Part shown: piece after piece, positions 16,311-22,180 of the stretch
Layout: each line of letters opens with the position of its first letter
Numbering within the stretch: position 1 is the first letter of the stretch
Virus record (IMG/VR): IMGVR_UViG_3300042090_003226
Span: 1-33,606 of that record
Length of the DNA stretch: 33,606 nt
Strand: one strand, 5' to 3'
Source: a virus
Notes under the pieces: generated by a model
Told to the model about the DNA's origin: nothing
Databases searched by the model: none
What the model saw: the letters and a program-made list of their open reading frames with translations, nothing else
Made by a program: the position numbers and the translations under genes

Positions 16311-16683
16311 CGCTTACCGGGGACTCATCGACCACAATCGGAGTTTCCGTTGGCGTCCTGAAATGCACGTGAACCACGGGACGCGCTGCGGTAATCAAAG
16401 GACGCTCTGGGTCTCCGGAAACCTCATTTTTGTCCCTTTGTCCAAGATACTGTTTACCTAGCCAAATCAACATCGTAGCGTTCCCAGTCATCGCCAATTC
16501 GTACTGCTTTTGCATCACGCTCCCGTTGCGCAATTCCCATCCTCGTTTTAATGTTTCCGCACAACGGCGAGAGAGAGTATCCACGGAACAATCGCACCAA
16601 GCTGCTATCTGCTCTTGTGTCAAGCCTTTAGAAGCCAATTCCTTGACTTTTTCAAGGTCGATTCTTTTGCGGGGGCGCCCCAT
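16291..16683 (-). CDS. terS: Terminase small subunit
   Basis: A 130-residue protein starting MGRPRKRIDLEKVKELASKG followed by a helix-turn-helix (LTQEQIAAWCDCSVDTLSRRC), then MTGNATMLIWLGKQYLGQRDK, typical of small terminases of the Terminase_2/PBSX-like group. It binds the packaging site and recruits the large subunit. Its ATG directly follows the TAA of the glycosyltransferase gene. A copy of the 14-bp dyad lies 22 bp upstream of the start. Confidence 0.85.
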   Translation of the reverse strand: MGRPRKRIDLEKVKELASKGLTQEQIAAWCDCSVDTLSRRCAETLKRGWELRNGSVMQKQYELAMTGNATMLIWLGKQYLGQRDKNEVSGDPERPLITAARPVVHVHFRTPTETPIVVDESPVSDGTSVN

Positions 16684-17367
16684 TTACTTAACTGCCATTT
16701 CTACCTGCAAATTTGCAGCCCTGCGGAATCCTTCAGGCAGATCGTCGATCTCTATGAATGGCCATCCCTGCGAGGTTCCGGCGTGCCATCTGTGAGCGTT
16801 CTGAGAGTGCATCGTAGCCACGAAGTTGTCCTTGCCATCGGAGCAGACGATCGTCTCGTGGTCCCTGGCATGACGCATGAACAGAGAATCTTCGGCGAAT
16901 GAACAGCCTTCGTCCCAAGGGTGAGCTAGAGCATATTCCCTCTTGTAAATCAGCGTGGCTCCCCAAGCTGTACCGTGGTAGTAGCTGGCCTTACCGTGAA
17001 CGAAGTCATACCAGAGTGCCTGGCCGTAGCCTCCAAGGTTCTTCGTCGGATTGGCAAGCATCAACTCAACCTGGTCGGTCACTCTGTGCGGTCCAGACCA
17101 GTCATCGGCGTCGAAATGAACGATGTACTCGCCGCTAGCTTCCCTAGCACCAAGGTTACGCTTTTGGCTGAGGTTCTGGGCTTCGAAGTTCAGATAAAGG
17201 CAATTCGGTACGTCTCGCACCGTTCCCCCGATGAACTGCTCGCCGTCGTCCACAACTATAAGCTCTTTTCCCCCAGTCCAATCTTGGTTGAGATAGCAAT
17301 CAATCGCTGTCTGGACTAGGTGCCGCATATTTCTGTGGCACAAGAGGACGCTGACCTTAGGCATCAT
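16684..17367 (-). CDS. Glycosyltransferase family 2
   Basis: A 227-residue GT-A enzyme: MMPKVSVLLCHRNMRHLVQ at the N-terminus, ELIVVDDGEQ, LSQKRNLGAREASGEYIVHFDADDW with the DxD-type metal/nucleotide-sugar site, then YKREYALAHPWDEGCSFAEDSLF. It probably transfers a sugar to a virion protein, host surface glycan or modified DNA base; the acceptor is unknown. The start is ATG 17367, overlapping the stop of a 51-residue upstream gene. A copy of the 14-bp dyad lies near the 3' end. It lies between a head protein gene and the terminase, an unusual site for a glycosyltransferase. Confidence 0.85.
   Translation of the reverse strand: MMPKVSVLLCHRNMRHLVQTAIDCYLNQDWTGGKELIVVDDGEQFIGGTVRDVPNCLYLNFEAQNLSQKRNLGAREASGEYIVHFDADDWSGPHRVTDQVELMLANPTKNLGGYGQALWYDFVHGKASYYHGTAWGATLIYKREYALAHPWDEGCSFAEDSLFMRHARDHETIVCSDGKDNFVATMHSQNAHRWHAGTSQGWPFIEIDDLPEGFRRAANLQVEMAVK
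16705..16718. repeat. 14-bp dyad motif, copy 2 (perfect)
   Basis: CTGCAAATTTGCAG, a perfect palindrome, near the 3' end of the GT2 gene and just upstream of the small terminase start. Confidence 0.75.
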
Positions 17368-17519
17368 GTAAGGCGAACGCCTTCCCATCCGCCTTGCAAC
17401 CAGATTCTAGGTTCTGGAGGGCAAAACTCCACCATAATCCCAGAAGTTTCATACCAAGGTCGAAACAAGTAACGTTCTGGTTCACGCGGAATCGGTTTAT
17501 AGATCCAGCCAGTAATCAT
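17364..17519 (-). CDS. Small Trp/Pro-rich hypothetical protein
   Basis: A 51-residue frame with a good ribosome binding site (GAGGGAAT before ATG 17519). It begins MITGWIYKPIPREPERYLF and contains PPEPRIWLQGGWEGV. Its TGA overlaps the start of the glycosyltransferase. The sequence looks like a folded aromatic-rich small protein; no family is recognised. It lies between the Mu F-like head protein and the glycosyltransferase. Confidence 0.7.
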   Translation of the reverse strand: MITGWIYKPIPREPERYLFRPWYETSGIMVEFCPPEPRIWLQGGWEGVRLT

Positions 17520-17528
17520 ATTCCCTCG

Positions 17529-18323
17529 CTAGGCTGCAATGCGGTCCTCGCGTCCAAGATTGTTCATCGCACGAAACGCGGATAGCGTCACAGAACGAAT
17601 CGCACCGTCGAGATAGCACCTGTGAGGCCACGATACCTGCGAAGTCCGTAAGAGCGGTTCTGCGAAACAACGGCAGTTAAAGATTCCACCAGGTGGATAT
17701 TTCCCGTAACTTCTTTCACCGACGAGAGCTTCTGGAGACGGCTGATCGGTCCATCGGAAGAGTACAGTCGCCATTTTCCTGTGGGAAAGTCGTACTCTTT
17801 CATCCTCACTCGTCCTCCAAACAGCCCAGTCGAGTCCTAACTCCTCGCTACGCGCTTGAGTCAGAGCCGTCTGAGCCTTTGCCGTCTCCGTTCGTGCGAT
17901 CCTTTGCGCCTGCCAGCGAGCGATGTACTTCAAAAGACTCGGCTCCGCGTAAGGCCTCTCGCCAGCCTGAGCGCGTCTCGCCTGTTCTTGTGCCGCCTGC
18001 TCCGCTACCTTCGATGGCAAGGTACGAATCAGTTGCGCGTTCTCCGCGATCAATTCGCGCACTCGCTCGCCAATCGGCCCCTGGAGTTCGTTCTGTAGCA
18101 GACTGTGAATGTACTGGCCTCGCATTACTTCACGAGATGCCTGTCTCCAGGTCCGGGCCGTATCATGAAGCCTCTGGAGCACCATCCGCTCTGAAATTTG
18201 CCAACTCCAGAGTTCGAGGAATCTTTCGCGGTCAACGAGCGGGAGGGCAAAGGACTTCTGAGCAATCTTGAAAAGTAGCCTTGCATACTCTTCTGCGACA
18301 CGCTTGCTTTGTTCCCAGTTCAT
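17529..18323 (-). CDS. Head morphogenesis protein (Mu gpF / SPP1 gp7-like)
   Basis: A 264-residue protein whose C-terminal half matches the Phage_Mu_F domain: YIARWQAQRIARTETAKAQTAL, LDWAVWRTSEDERVRLSHR, and YPPGGIFNCRCFAEPLL, with the conserved C-R-C motif. The N-terminal half is helical and Gln/Ala/Arg-rich. Such proteins are minor head components, some ejected with DNA. In most phages the gene follows the portal; here it lies upstream of the terminase, separated by a glycosyltransferase. The ATG overlaps the stop of the upstream 62-residue gene. Confidence 0.85.
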   Translation of the reverse strand: MNWEQSKRVAEEYARLLFKIAQKSFALPLVDRERFLELWSWQISERMVLQRLHDTARTWRQASREVMRGQYIHSLLQNELQGPIGERVRELIAENAQLIRTLPSKVAEQAAQEQARRAQAGERPYAEPSLLKYIARWQAQRIARTETAKAQTALTQARSEELGLDWAVWRTSEDERVRLSHRKMATVLFRWTDQPSPEALVGERSYGKYPPGGIFNCRCFAEPLLRTSQVSWPHRCYLDGAIRSVTLSAFRAMNNLGREDRIAA

Positions 18324-18508
18324 TGAGGAATCGGAGTTGTTTTGAAACCGATTGCATCCGCTTTAGCTTTCTCGGGTTGATTAGCGTCAACGAACACACT
18401 CTCAATTGGAGAGTCGGCTTCTTTTTGCAAGGCTTCAGCAACCGAGCGAGCCATTACTTTCTTTTGAATTACATATTGCTTTGGAGTAGTTTCAGGAGTC
18501 ATGTTCAT
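18320..18508 (-). CDS. Small hypothetical protein
   Basis: A 62-residue frame starting MNMTPETTPKQYVIQKKVM, followed by helical ARSVAEALQKEADSP and a terminal KADAIGFKTTPIPQ. Both ends overlap neighbours by ATGA. No family is recognised; the pattern (short basic beta segment, then a helix) could be a small regulatory or accessory protein. Confidence 0.65.
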   Translation of the reverse strand: MNMTPETTPKQYVIQKKVMARSVAEALQKEADSPIESVFVDANQPEKAKADAIGFKTTPIPQ

Positions 18509-18654
18509 TCTCCCCACTTCACGTGGATGCTCAGCAACCAGTAGATGTCGTCCTCTGTGATCTCCACGAGGTAGACCGGATTCTTGGGGTTGATCGTGAA
18601 GGTGTAGCTACTTACACAGTTCACCGGGCCGTCGCTGGAGAACTCAAAGATCAT
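18505..18654 (-). CDS. Small hypothetical protein
   Basis: A 49-residue frame beginning MIFEFSSDGPVNCVSSYTF, then NPKNPVYLVEITEDDIYWLL. The ATG at 18654 overlaps the TGA of the zinc-finger gene upstream, and the end overlaps the next gene. The beta-rich character and tight coupling support it. A longer in-frame version reaching 18786 would run antiparallel to good sequence in another frame and is less likely. No family is recognised. Confidence 0.6.
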   Translation of the reverse strand: MIFEFSSDGPVNCVSSYTFTINPKNPVYLVEITEDDIYWLLSIHVKWGE

Positions 18655-18815
18655 GCAGTTTGAAATGCAGTTTGAAGAATCTCCGTCAGGATCACTTCGG
18701 CCTTGACTGCCTTCAAATACTCTTCGCAGCGTTGATTCTCGCAATAGAACGTCGCTTGGTCCGTAGACTTCATCTGATGACCGCAAGCGCAGAAGATGGA
18801 AAGATGAGCGACCAC
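18651..18815 (-). CDS. Small zinc-finger protein
   Basis: A 54-residue protein from GTG 18815. It has CACGHQM followed by FYCENQRCEEYLK, giving four Cys in a C-x-C ... C-x4-C arrangement likely to bind zinc, and a helical C-terminus (AVKAEVILTEILQTAFQTA). The start is four bases after the previous stop and the end overlaps the next start by ATGA. A tandem 12-base repeat (TGCAGTTTGAAA/G) encodes the end. The role is unknown. Confidence 0.65.
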   Translation of the reverse strand: MVAHLSIFCACGHQMKSTDQATFYCENQRCEEYLKAVKAEVILTEILQTAFQTA

Positions 18816-18819
18816 AAAG

Positions 18820-19104
18820 TCACTTGATGATGCCGCGCCGCAATGCCTCAGCCACGGCCTGCGTCGTAGTCCTGCAATTCAGGAACTCGCGAATCTGAGC
18901 CAGCCTGTTCTTCCCCATCTGCTTGCTGTGGCCGACTTCCGTTACCCGCGATCCGTTGGCGAGCGCTTGCAAGTACAGAATGTGGACCGGAGCTAGGTGT
19001 GTGATCGGCCCTGTGCTTCCACTTCCATTGCTAGGCATCAGTTTCAAGGAACGGTCAACTACCCGGCCACGATACTCGGCCACATACCCCGTTCCGTATG
19101 GCAT
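18820..19104 (-). CDS. LuxR/GerE-type helix-turn-helix protein
   Basis: A 94-residue protein starting MPYGTGYVAEYRGRVVDR. Its C-terminal half follows the LuxR/GerE HTH pattern: APVHILYLQALANGSRVTEV, then the recognition-helix region and FLNCRTTTQAVAEALRRGII, which closely mirrors the last two helices of that domain. It is probably a small DNA-binding regulator without a receiver domain. The ATG overlaps the TAA of the FkbM/glycosyltransferase fusion (TAATG), so it is co-transcribed with the glycan genes. An in-frame upstream GTG at 19113 is unlikely. Confidence 0.7.
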   Translation of the reverse strand: MPYGTGYVAEYRGRVVDRSLKLMPSNGSGSTGPITHLAPVHILYLQALANGSRVTEVGHSKQMGKNRLAQIREFLNCRTTTQAVAEALRRGIIK

Positions 19105-20552
19105 TAGGCCCACACCCGATGACTGTTGATCCAGCTCCGATCCTGCCTCAGGACGCTCTGTCGCTGGCGAGCTTGAGCTGAGGCTTTATTGATGTCGATG
19201 CGGTAGGTCTCTTGCCCCGCATGAACGCGGTAGCGAGCCAGAGGAAGGGGGACGTAGGCTGTTCTTGCGTCGGCGTGGAAGCACCTCCACCAGAAGTCCC
19301 AATCGAACAGCGGGACGTCGGCCCAGCCTCCGACCTTCCGCCACATGCTCTTTCGGCACAGCGAGAACAGGGAAGCGATGTTGTGACGGTCAATCTCGTC
19401 AGACCAAGGCCGCGTGCGCTCTTGCCCGTAATGAGGGAGCGACAAGTCGCCGAAAAATTCGGTGTCGGTATAAACGATGTCTGCTCCACTGGACGCCATC
19501 AGAGCCACCGTCTTTTCGATGTACCCAGGAGCCAAAGCGTCATCGTCGCACAAGAGGATGAACGCGTCACAGTCGCTCTGCTCTATTGCTTGGTTAATGC
19601 GATGCGCGAGAGGGGCGTTCGTGATGATTCCTTGCCCGACGTTTCCCGTCACTGTCACCTGATCAGCCTTACGCGTCTGTTTGTCTAAAGATTCCAATGC
19701 TTCCGAGAGGAAGTCAAGTCGGTCGTGAGTCGGGACTACAACCAAGACTCTCAACTTGGGAACCGCCTGCGTCATCCAATAGCCGCCGAACTCAGTCGAG
19801 GATTCGGCCATCTCGTAGCCTAGTACCCTCAAGAGCGGTTCGACTACTTCCCGCGTCATCCTTCCGTCAGGAAGCGGGTGATTCGTGTCGATGGCGATAG
19901 GAATCAACTTCCCGCGCAACAGGTCTCGGGAGGTATCTAAGACTTCCACCTCTGCTCCTTCGATGTCGAGTTTGATGAAGTCCGGCACGCCGTAACGCTC
20001 GAAAGCGCTAGCCAAGGTGATCGTCTCTACCGTACTTATCCCGTCGAACGATGCGCGACCATTACACCTCGGCAGCGCTGAACCGGGCGTGCTCTCAGAG
20101 TTGAAAGTCTCCGTCCCGTTCTGGCCGGCAAGCGCGTAGGGGAGCACAGTGACGTTCTCGACCTTGTGGCGCACAAGATTCCTGACGAGCGCTGCGCGGT
20201 TCTTGCTGTCCGGCTCGAAGGCGAAAACGTGCTTCGCTCTCTTGGCGAAGTTTATGGTAGTCGCGCCGCAATATGCTCCGCAGTCGAACACCACGTCAGT
20301 CGGCTTGAGTTTGTAGTGAGCGAGATAGCCGTCGATAGCTTCTGGTTCTTCCGGCAAAGAACTGAACTCGAACTCCCCAAATCCGCGCAGTTTGTGAACC
20401 CTCGGCCAAGAGTAATCGACCACTAGCGCGTTTCCTTCTACGAAATACTCTGTGGCGTTGAAGAACATCTCGAAATGCTGGCGCACTTCGTCAGCGTACC
20501 CTGAGTGATTGCCAGCCAAGCGGATGATCCGGTTTCCTATTCTGATGTCCAT
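19104..20552 (-). CDS. FkbM-type methyltransferase fused to GT2 glycosyltransferase
   Basis: A 482-residue two-domain protein. Residues about 1-260 are an FkbM-type SAM methyltransferase: PTDVVFDCGAYCGATTINFA (motif I), HVFAFEPDSKNRAAL, and FIKLDIEGAEVEVL. Residues about 265-480 are a GT2 glycosyltransferase: LRVLVVVPTHDRLDFLSEALESL, FILLCDDDALAPGYIEKT (D-D-D metal site), and VGGWADVPLFDWDFWWRCF. Such a fusion would transfer and O-methylate sugars on one glycan. I start at ATG 20552, four bases after the stop of the previous small gene; upstream in-frame codons overlap that gene. The acceptor is unknown. Confidence 0.85.
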   Translation of the reverse strand: MDIRIGNRIIRLAGNHSGYADEVRQHFEMFFNATEYFVEGNALVVDYSWPRVHKLRGFGEFEFSSLPEEPEAIDGYLAHYKLKPTDVVFDCGAYCGATTINFAKRAKHVFAFEPDSKNRAALVRNLVRHKVENVTVLPYALAGQNGTETFNSESTPGSALPRCNGRASFDGISTVETITLASAFERYGVPDFIKLDIEGAEVEVLDTSRDLLRGKLIPIAIDTNHPLPDGRMTREVVEPLLRVLGYEMAESSTEFGGYWMTQAVPKLRVLVVVPTHDRLDFLSEALESLDKQTRKADQVTVTGNVGQGIITNAPLAHRINQAIEQSDCDAFILLCDDDALAPGYIEKTVALMASSGADIVYTDTEFFGDLSLPHYGQERTRPWSDEIDRHNIASLFSLCRKSMWRKVGGWADVPLFDWDFWWRCFHADARTAYVPLPLARYRVHAGQETYRIDINKASAQARQRQSVLRQDRSWINSHRVWA

Positions 20553-20556
20553 CGCG

Positions 20557-20721
20557 TTAAGACTTAACAGAGAGTTCCCGGTGAAGTTCCGCAACCCAAT
20601 CCATCTGCCATATTTCCAACGAGATAGGATCGAAGTGATGACGCTCCGGACTCTCCAGAACCGCATTGCACTTCTGAATCTCCGAGGCACAGTGGAGCAC
20701 GTTCTCAAGAGATGGCTTCAA
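20557..20721 (-). CDS. Small hypothetical protein (TTG start)
   Basis: A 54-residue frame from TTG 20721, which overlaps the TGA (20720-20718) ending the split gene upstream. It reads MKPSLENVLHCASEIQKC, then LEIWQMDWVAELHREL. It ends four bases before the FkbM fusion. The sequence is helical and charged with no recognised family. Its coupling to the upstream stop is evidence that the upstream reading frame was once translated through to that stop. Confidence 0.6.
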   Translation of the reverse strand: MKPSLENVLHCASEIQKCNAVLESPERHHFDPISLEIWQMDWVAELHRELSVKS

Positions 20722-20809
20722 GCGTCCTCCCGGCCGGCCAAAACACTCGCGTGGATCGACACCAGCAAGCGGTCGTCCTTGAACAAGTAGGCCCACTCTC
20801 CAAACAGAA

Positions 20810-20831
20810 GGGAACTATATATTTAACTCCC
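20810..20831. repeat. Cassette 1 left TIR
   Basis: Reads GGGAACTATATA, then T, then TTAACTCCC on the plus strand. Its last base is the last base of the cassette gene's TAG stop. Confidence 0.9.
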
Positions 20832-21124
20832 TAAGCTGTTTCTTTCTTTGAGCTATCTGGCACGAGCGCGACCCTCTTGAAAAGATCGGGATGGGTTTGC
20901 GCCAGAACGCCTTCCTGAGCGGGGAGCAGAGCCAGCACGTCCTCAAGATTCAGGCATTCTTTCAGGTTGGGGCACGGATCGTTCGGCTTTGTCACGGCGA
21001 TCTTGCCGTTGCAGTCGTCGTTTCCCGCCGTTGCGTCGTAGAGAATACCTATGACCGGGCCACCGTAGCCAAAATGCACAACTTTGTCTCCGTTCTTTGC
21101 TTCGCGTCCATTTGCGTAGTGCAT
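20831..21124 (-). CDS. Cassette 1 cargo: small SH3-like phage protein of unknown function
   Basis: A 97-residue protein: MHYANGREAKNGDKVVHFGYGGPVIGILYDATAGNDDCNG, then IAVTKPNDPCPNLKECLNLEDVLALL. The N-terminal YANGREAK-GDKVV pattern recurs in small phage proteins and looks like a small beta-barrel (KOW/SH3-like) fold, but no function is known to me. A GAGGAAT ribosome binding site precedes the ATG, which lies 22 bp inside the right inverted repeat. The TAG touches the left repeat. It is the sole cargo of cassette 1; by analogy with the methyltransferase cargos, a role against host defence is possible but speculative. Confidence 0.8.
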   Translation of the reverse strand: MHYANGREAKNGDKVVHFGYGGPVIGILYDATAGNDDCNGKIAVTKPNDPCPNLKECLNLEDVLALLPAQEGVLAQTHPDLFKRVALVPDSSKKETA

Positions 21125-21146
21125 ATTCCTCGCTTTCTTCCCCGAA

Positions 21147-21168
21147 GGGAGTTAACTATATAGTTCCC
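21147..21168. repeat. Cassette 1 right TIR
   Basis: Reads GGGAGTTAA, then C, then TATATAGTTCCC on the plus strand, the inverted copy of the left repeat. The direct repeat AAACAGAA follows at 21169-21176. Confidence 0.9.
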
Positions 21169-21254
21169 AAACAGAAGCATGTCGTCGAACATCTCGATCT
21201 GAGGCTGAGCGTACCGCATCGCCAAGCCCTGTTCGATTTCTCCGACGTTGAGGT

Positions 21255-21458
21255 CTACTCGCACTGGTTCAGCGCCCTTTCCAGTAGTTCTCTGAGGTTG
21301 TATCCGAGGGAGTCAATCTGGAGAGGGGCGCAATCGGGACAGTAACACTCAGCATCCTGGACGAACATCAGACATCCACACCGTTCGCATATTTTCGCAT
21401 GTACGACTATCGCGCATGCTGGAACTCTGTGATCGGCGAGTGCGAGTCCTGCGTACAT
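21255..21458 (-). CDS. Small zinc-ribbon protein
   Basis: A 67-residue protein with ICERCGCLMFVQDAECYCPDC, a C-x2-C-x-C ... C-x-C-x2-C cluster that should bind zinc, followed by a helical C-terminus (LGYNLRELLERALNQCE). It precedes and overlaps the gene split by cassette 1. Zinc-ribbon genes are frequent in this accessory region (14764, 18651, 24918, 29707, 32318). No function is assigned. Confidence 0.7.
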   Translation of the reverse strand: MYAGLALADHRVPACAIVVHAKICERCGCLMFVQDAECYCPDCAPLQIDSLGYNLRELLERALNQCE

Positions 21459-21478
21459 TTGGGATGGAGAACCTGTCC

Positions 21479-21751
21479 TCAGTCAGTAATGGATACAGCT
21501 AAACGACAACGCTCACGCAAAGATACGTCAGTTTCATATGTCTTGCCATCAAGAAGGCTAATAGTTCCGAGAGGGTCTCCATCGGCAAGAACTTTACGCT
21601 CCAAACCCCAAATAGAACAGAGACCATCTAAGGTCTGAAACATAGCTCCGAATCGTATTACTTCTTTCCAATTGACTACGCGCCATGGATATAACTTCCT
21701 GCAAATTTGCAGTCCTTCCCAAGCCGCCGTTTTTCTCTGCTGGCTTCTCAT
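21479..21751 (-). CDS. Hypothetical protein
   Basis: A 90-residue protein: MRSQQRKTAAWEGLQICRK at the N-terminus, then VVNWKEVIRFGAMFQTLDGL and a C-terminal LDGKTYETDVSLRERCRLAVS. The ATG at 21751 follows the TGA of the basic-protein gene by two bases; an in-frame ATG at 21772 overlaps that gene and is less likely. A perfect copy of the 14-bp dyad encodes Leu-Gln-Ile-Cys near the N-terminus. No family is recognised. Confidence 0.6.
   Translation of the reverse strand: MRSQQRKTAAWEGLQICRKLYPWRVVNWKEVIRFGAMFQTLDGLCSIWGLERKVLADGDPLGTISLLDGKTYETDVSLRERCRLAVSITD
21699..21712. repeat. 14-bp dyad motif, copy 3 (perfect)
   Basis: CTGCAAATTTGCAG within the start of the 90-residue gene, in a different reading frame from copies 2 and 5. 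Confidence 0.75.
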
Positions 21752-21753
21752 TA

Positions 21754-22014
21754 TCAGTCTCCGAATAGCCAAGCCCAGAAGCCGTGTTTCTTCGCTTGTG
21801 AAGCAGGCGCATCACCAACAGGAACGTCGTAGCCAGAGGGAGGCCATTGACCAACCGGTTCTGTCTCCAACTCTGCCGGCAACAACGGTAATGCCGGTGG
21901 AGGTTCCTCGGAATGAACGTGAAGCGTAACCTCGTGTACGTCCTGCTCGATGTGAGGAGTTACCTTGACTACTCGGACGTGCTTGTGATGCTTTTTCTTG
22001 TTGCTTTTCTTCAT
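21754..22014 (-). CDS. Small His/Lys-rich protein
   Basis: An 86-residue protein with a strongly basic start (MKKSNKKKHHKHVRVVKV), then an acidic/His segment, a Pro-rich stretch (EEPPPALPLLPAELETEP), and a terminal AKKHGFWAWLFGD. The aromatic C-terminus could associate with membranes. The ATG overlaps the TGA of the tiny hydrophobic gene upstream. The context of two tiny membrane proteins just before it could suggest a lysis- or membrane-related group; this is weak inference. Confidence 0.6.
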   Translation of the reverse strand: MKKSNKKKHHKHVRVVKVTPHIEQDVHEVTLHVHSEEPPPALPLLPAELETEPVGQWPPSGYDVPVGDAPASQAKKHGFWAWLFGD

Positions 22015-22088
22015 GATTTTTCGCGCCCTCTCGAAATCAGCAAAAACAAGAGCCCAAAACCGAACATGATCATTTCCGTGTGTGTCAA
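22011..22088 (-). CDS. Tiny membrane protein (25 residues)
   Basis: A 25-codon frame from TTG 22088, overlapping the TGA of the previous tiny gene (TTGA) and ending in a TGA overlapping the next ATG (ATGA). It has one hydrophobic stretch (MIMFGFGLLFLLI) followed by basic SRGREKS, as in a single-span membrane peptide. Size makes it uncertain, but the double overlap is suggestive. Confidence 0.4.
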   Translation of the reverse strand: MTHTEMIMFGFGLLFLLISRGREKS

Positions 22089-22180
22089 GGAATCACCCAA
22101 AAAAGGACCAAAGCGAAGCACAAAACAAACCCCACTGCTACGGAGAATACTATGAACTCCGCCTTGGTCAGTTCACCCAT
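22085..22180 (-). CDS. Tiny membrane protein (31 residues)
   Basis: A 31-codon frame whose ATG overlaps the TGA of the glycosyltransferase-sulfotransferase gene (TGATG) and whose TGA overlaps the TTG of the next tiny gene. After MGELTKAE it is almost wholly hydrophobic (FIVFSVAVGFVLCFALVLFW), a single transmembrane helix. No family is recognised. Confidence 0.45.
   Translation of the reverse strand: MGELTKAEFIVFSVAVGFVLCFALVLFWVIP

Larger units (their letters stand above)
20810..21168 (-). mobile_element. Single-gene TIR cassette 1 (359 bp)
   Basis: The element is bounded by 22-bp inverted repeats (20810-20831 and 21147-21168) that match at 21 of 22 positions. It is flanked by the exact direct repeat AAACAGAA at 20802-20809 and 21169-21176. 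It contains one 97-residue gene with its own ribosome binding site and nothing else. It interrupts a small gene whose frame is restored by excision. It has the anatomy of a non-autonomous transposon; no transposase is encoded here or in the window. The orientation puts its gene co-directional with the operon. Confidence 0.85.
20718..21264 (-). pseudogene. Small gene split by cassette 1 (59 codons when rejoined)
   Basis: The 5' piece (21264-21169) is exactly 32 codons, starting GTG and ending MFDDMLLF at the direct repeat. The 3' piece (20801-20718) is exactly 28 codons including TGA. Joining them by removing the cassette and one 8-bp repeat gives one frame reading through DDMLLFGEWAYLFKDDRLLV. 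The start overlaps the end of the 67-residue upstream gene and the stop overlaps the TTG of the downstream gene, as for a normal member of this operon. With the cassette in place the frame enters the repeat and ends at 21049. No family is recognised. Confidence 0.75.
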
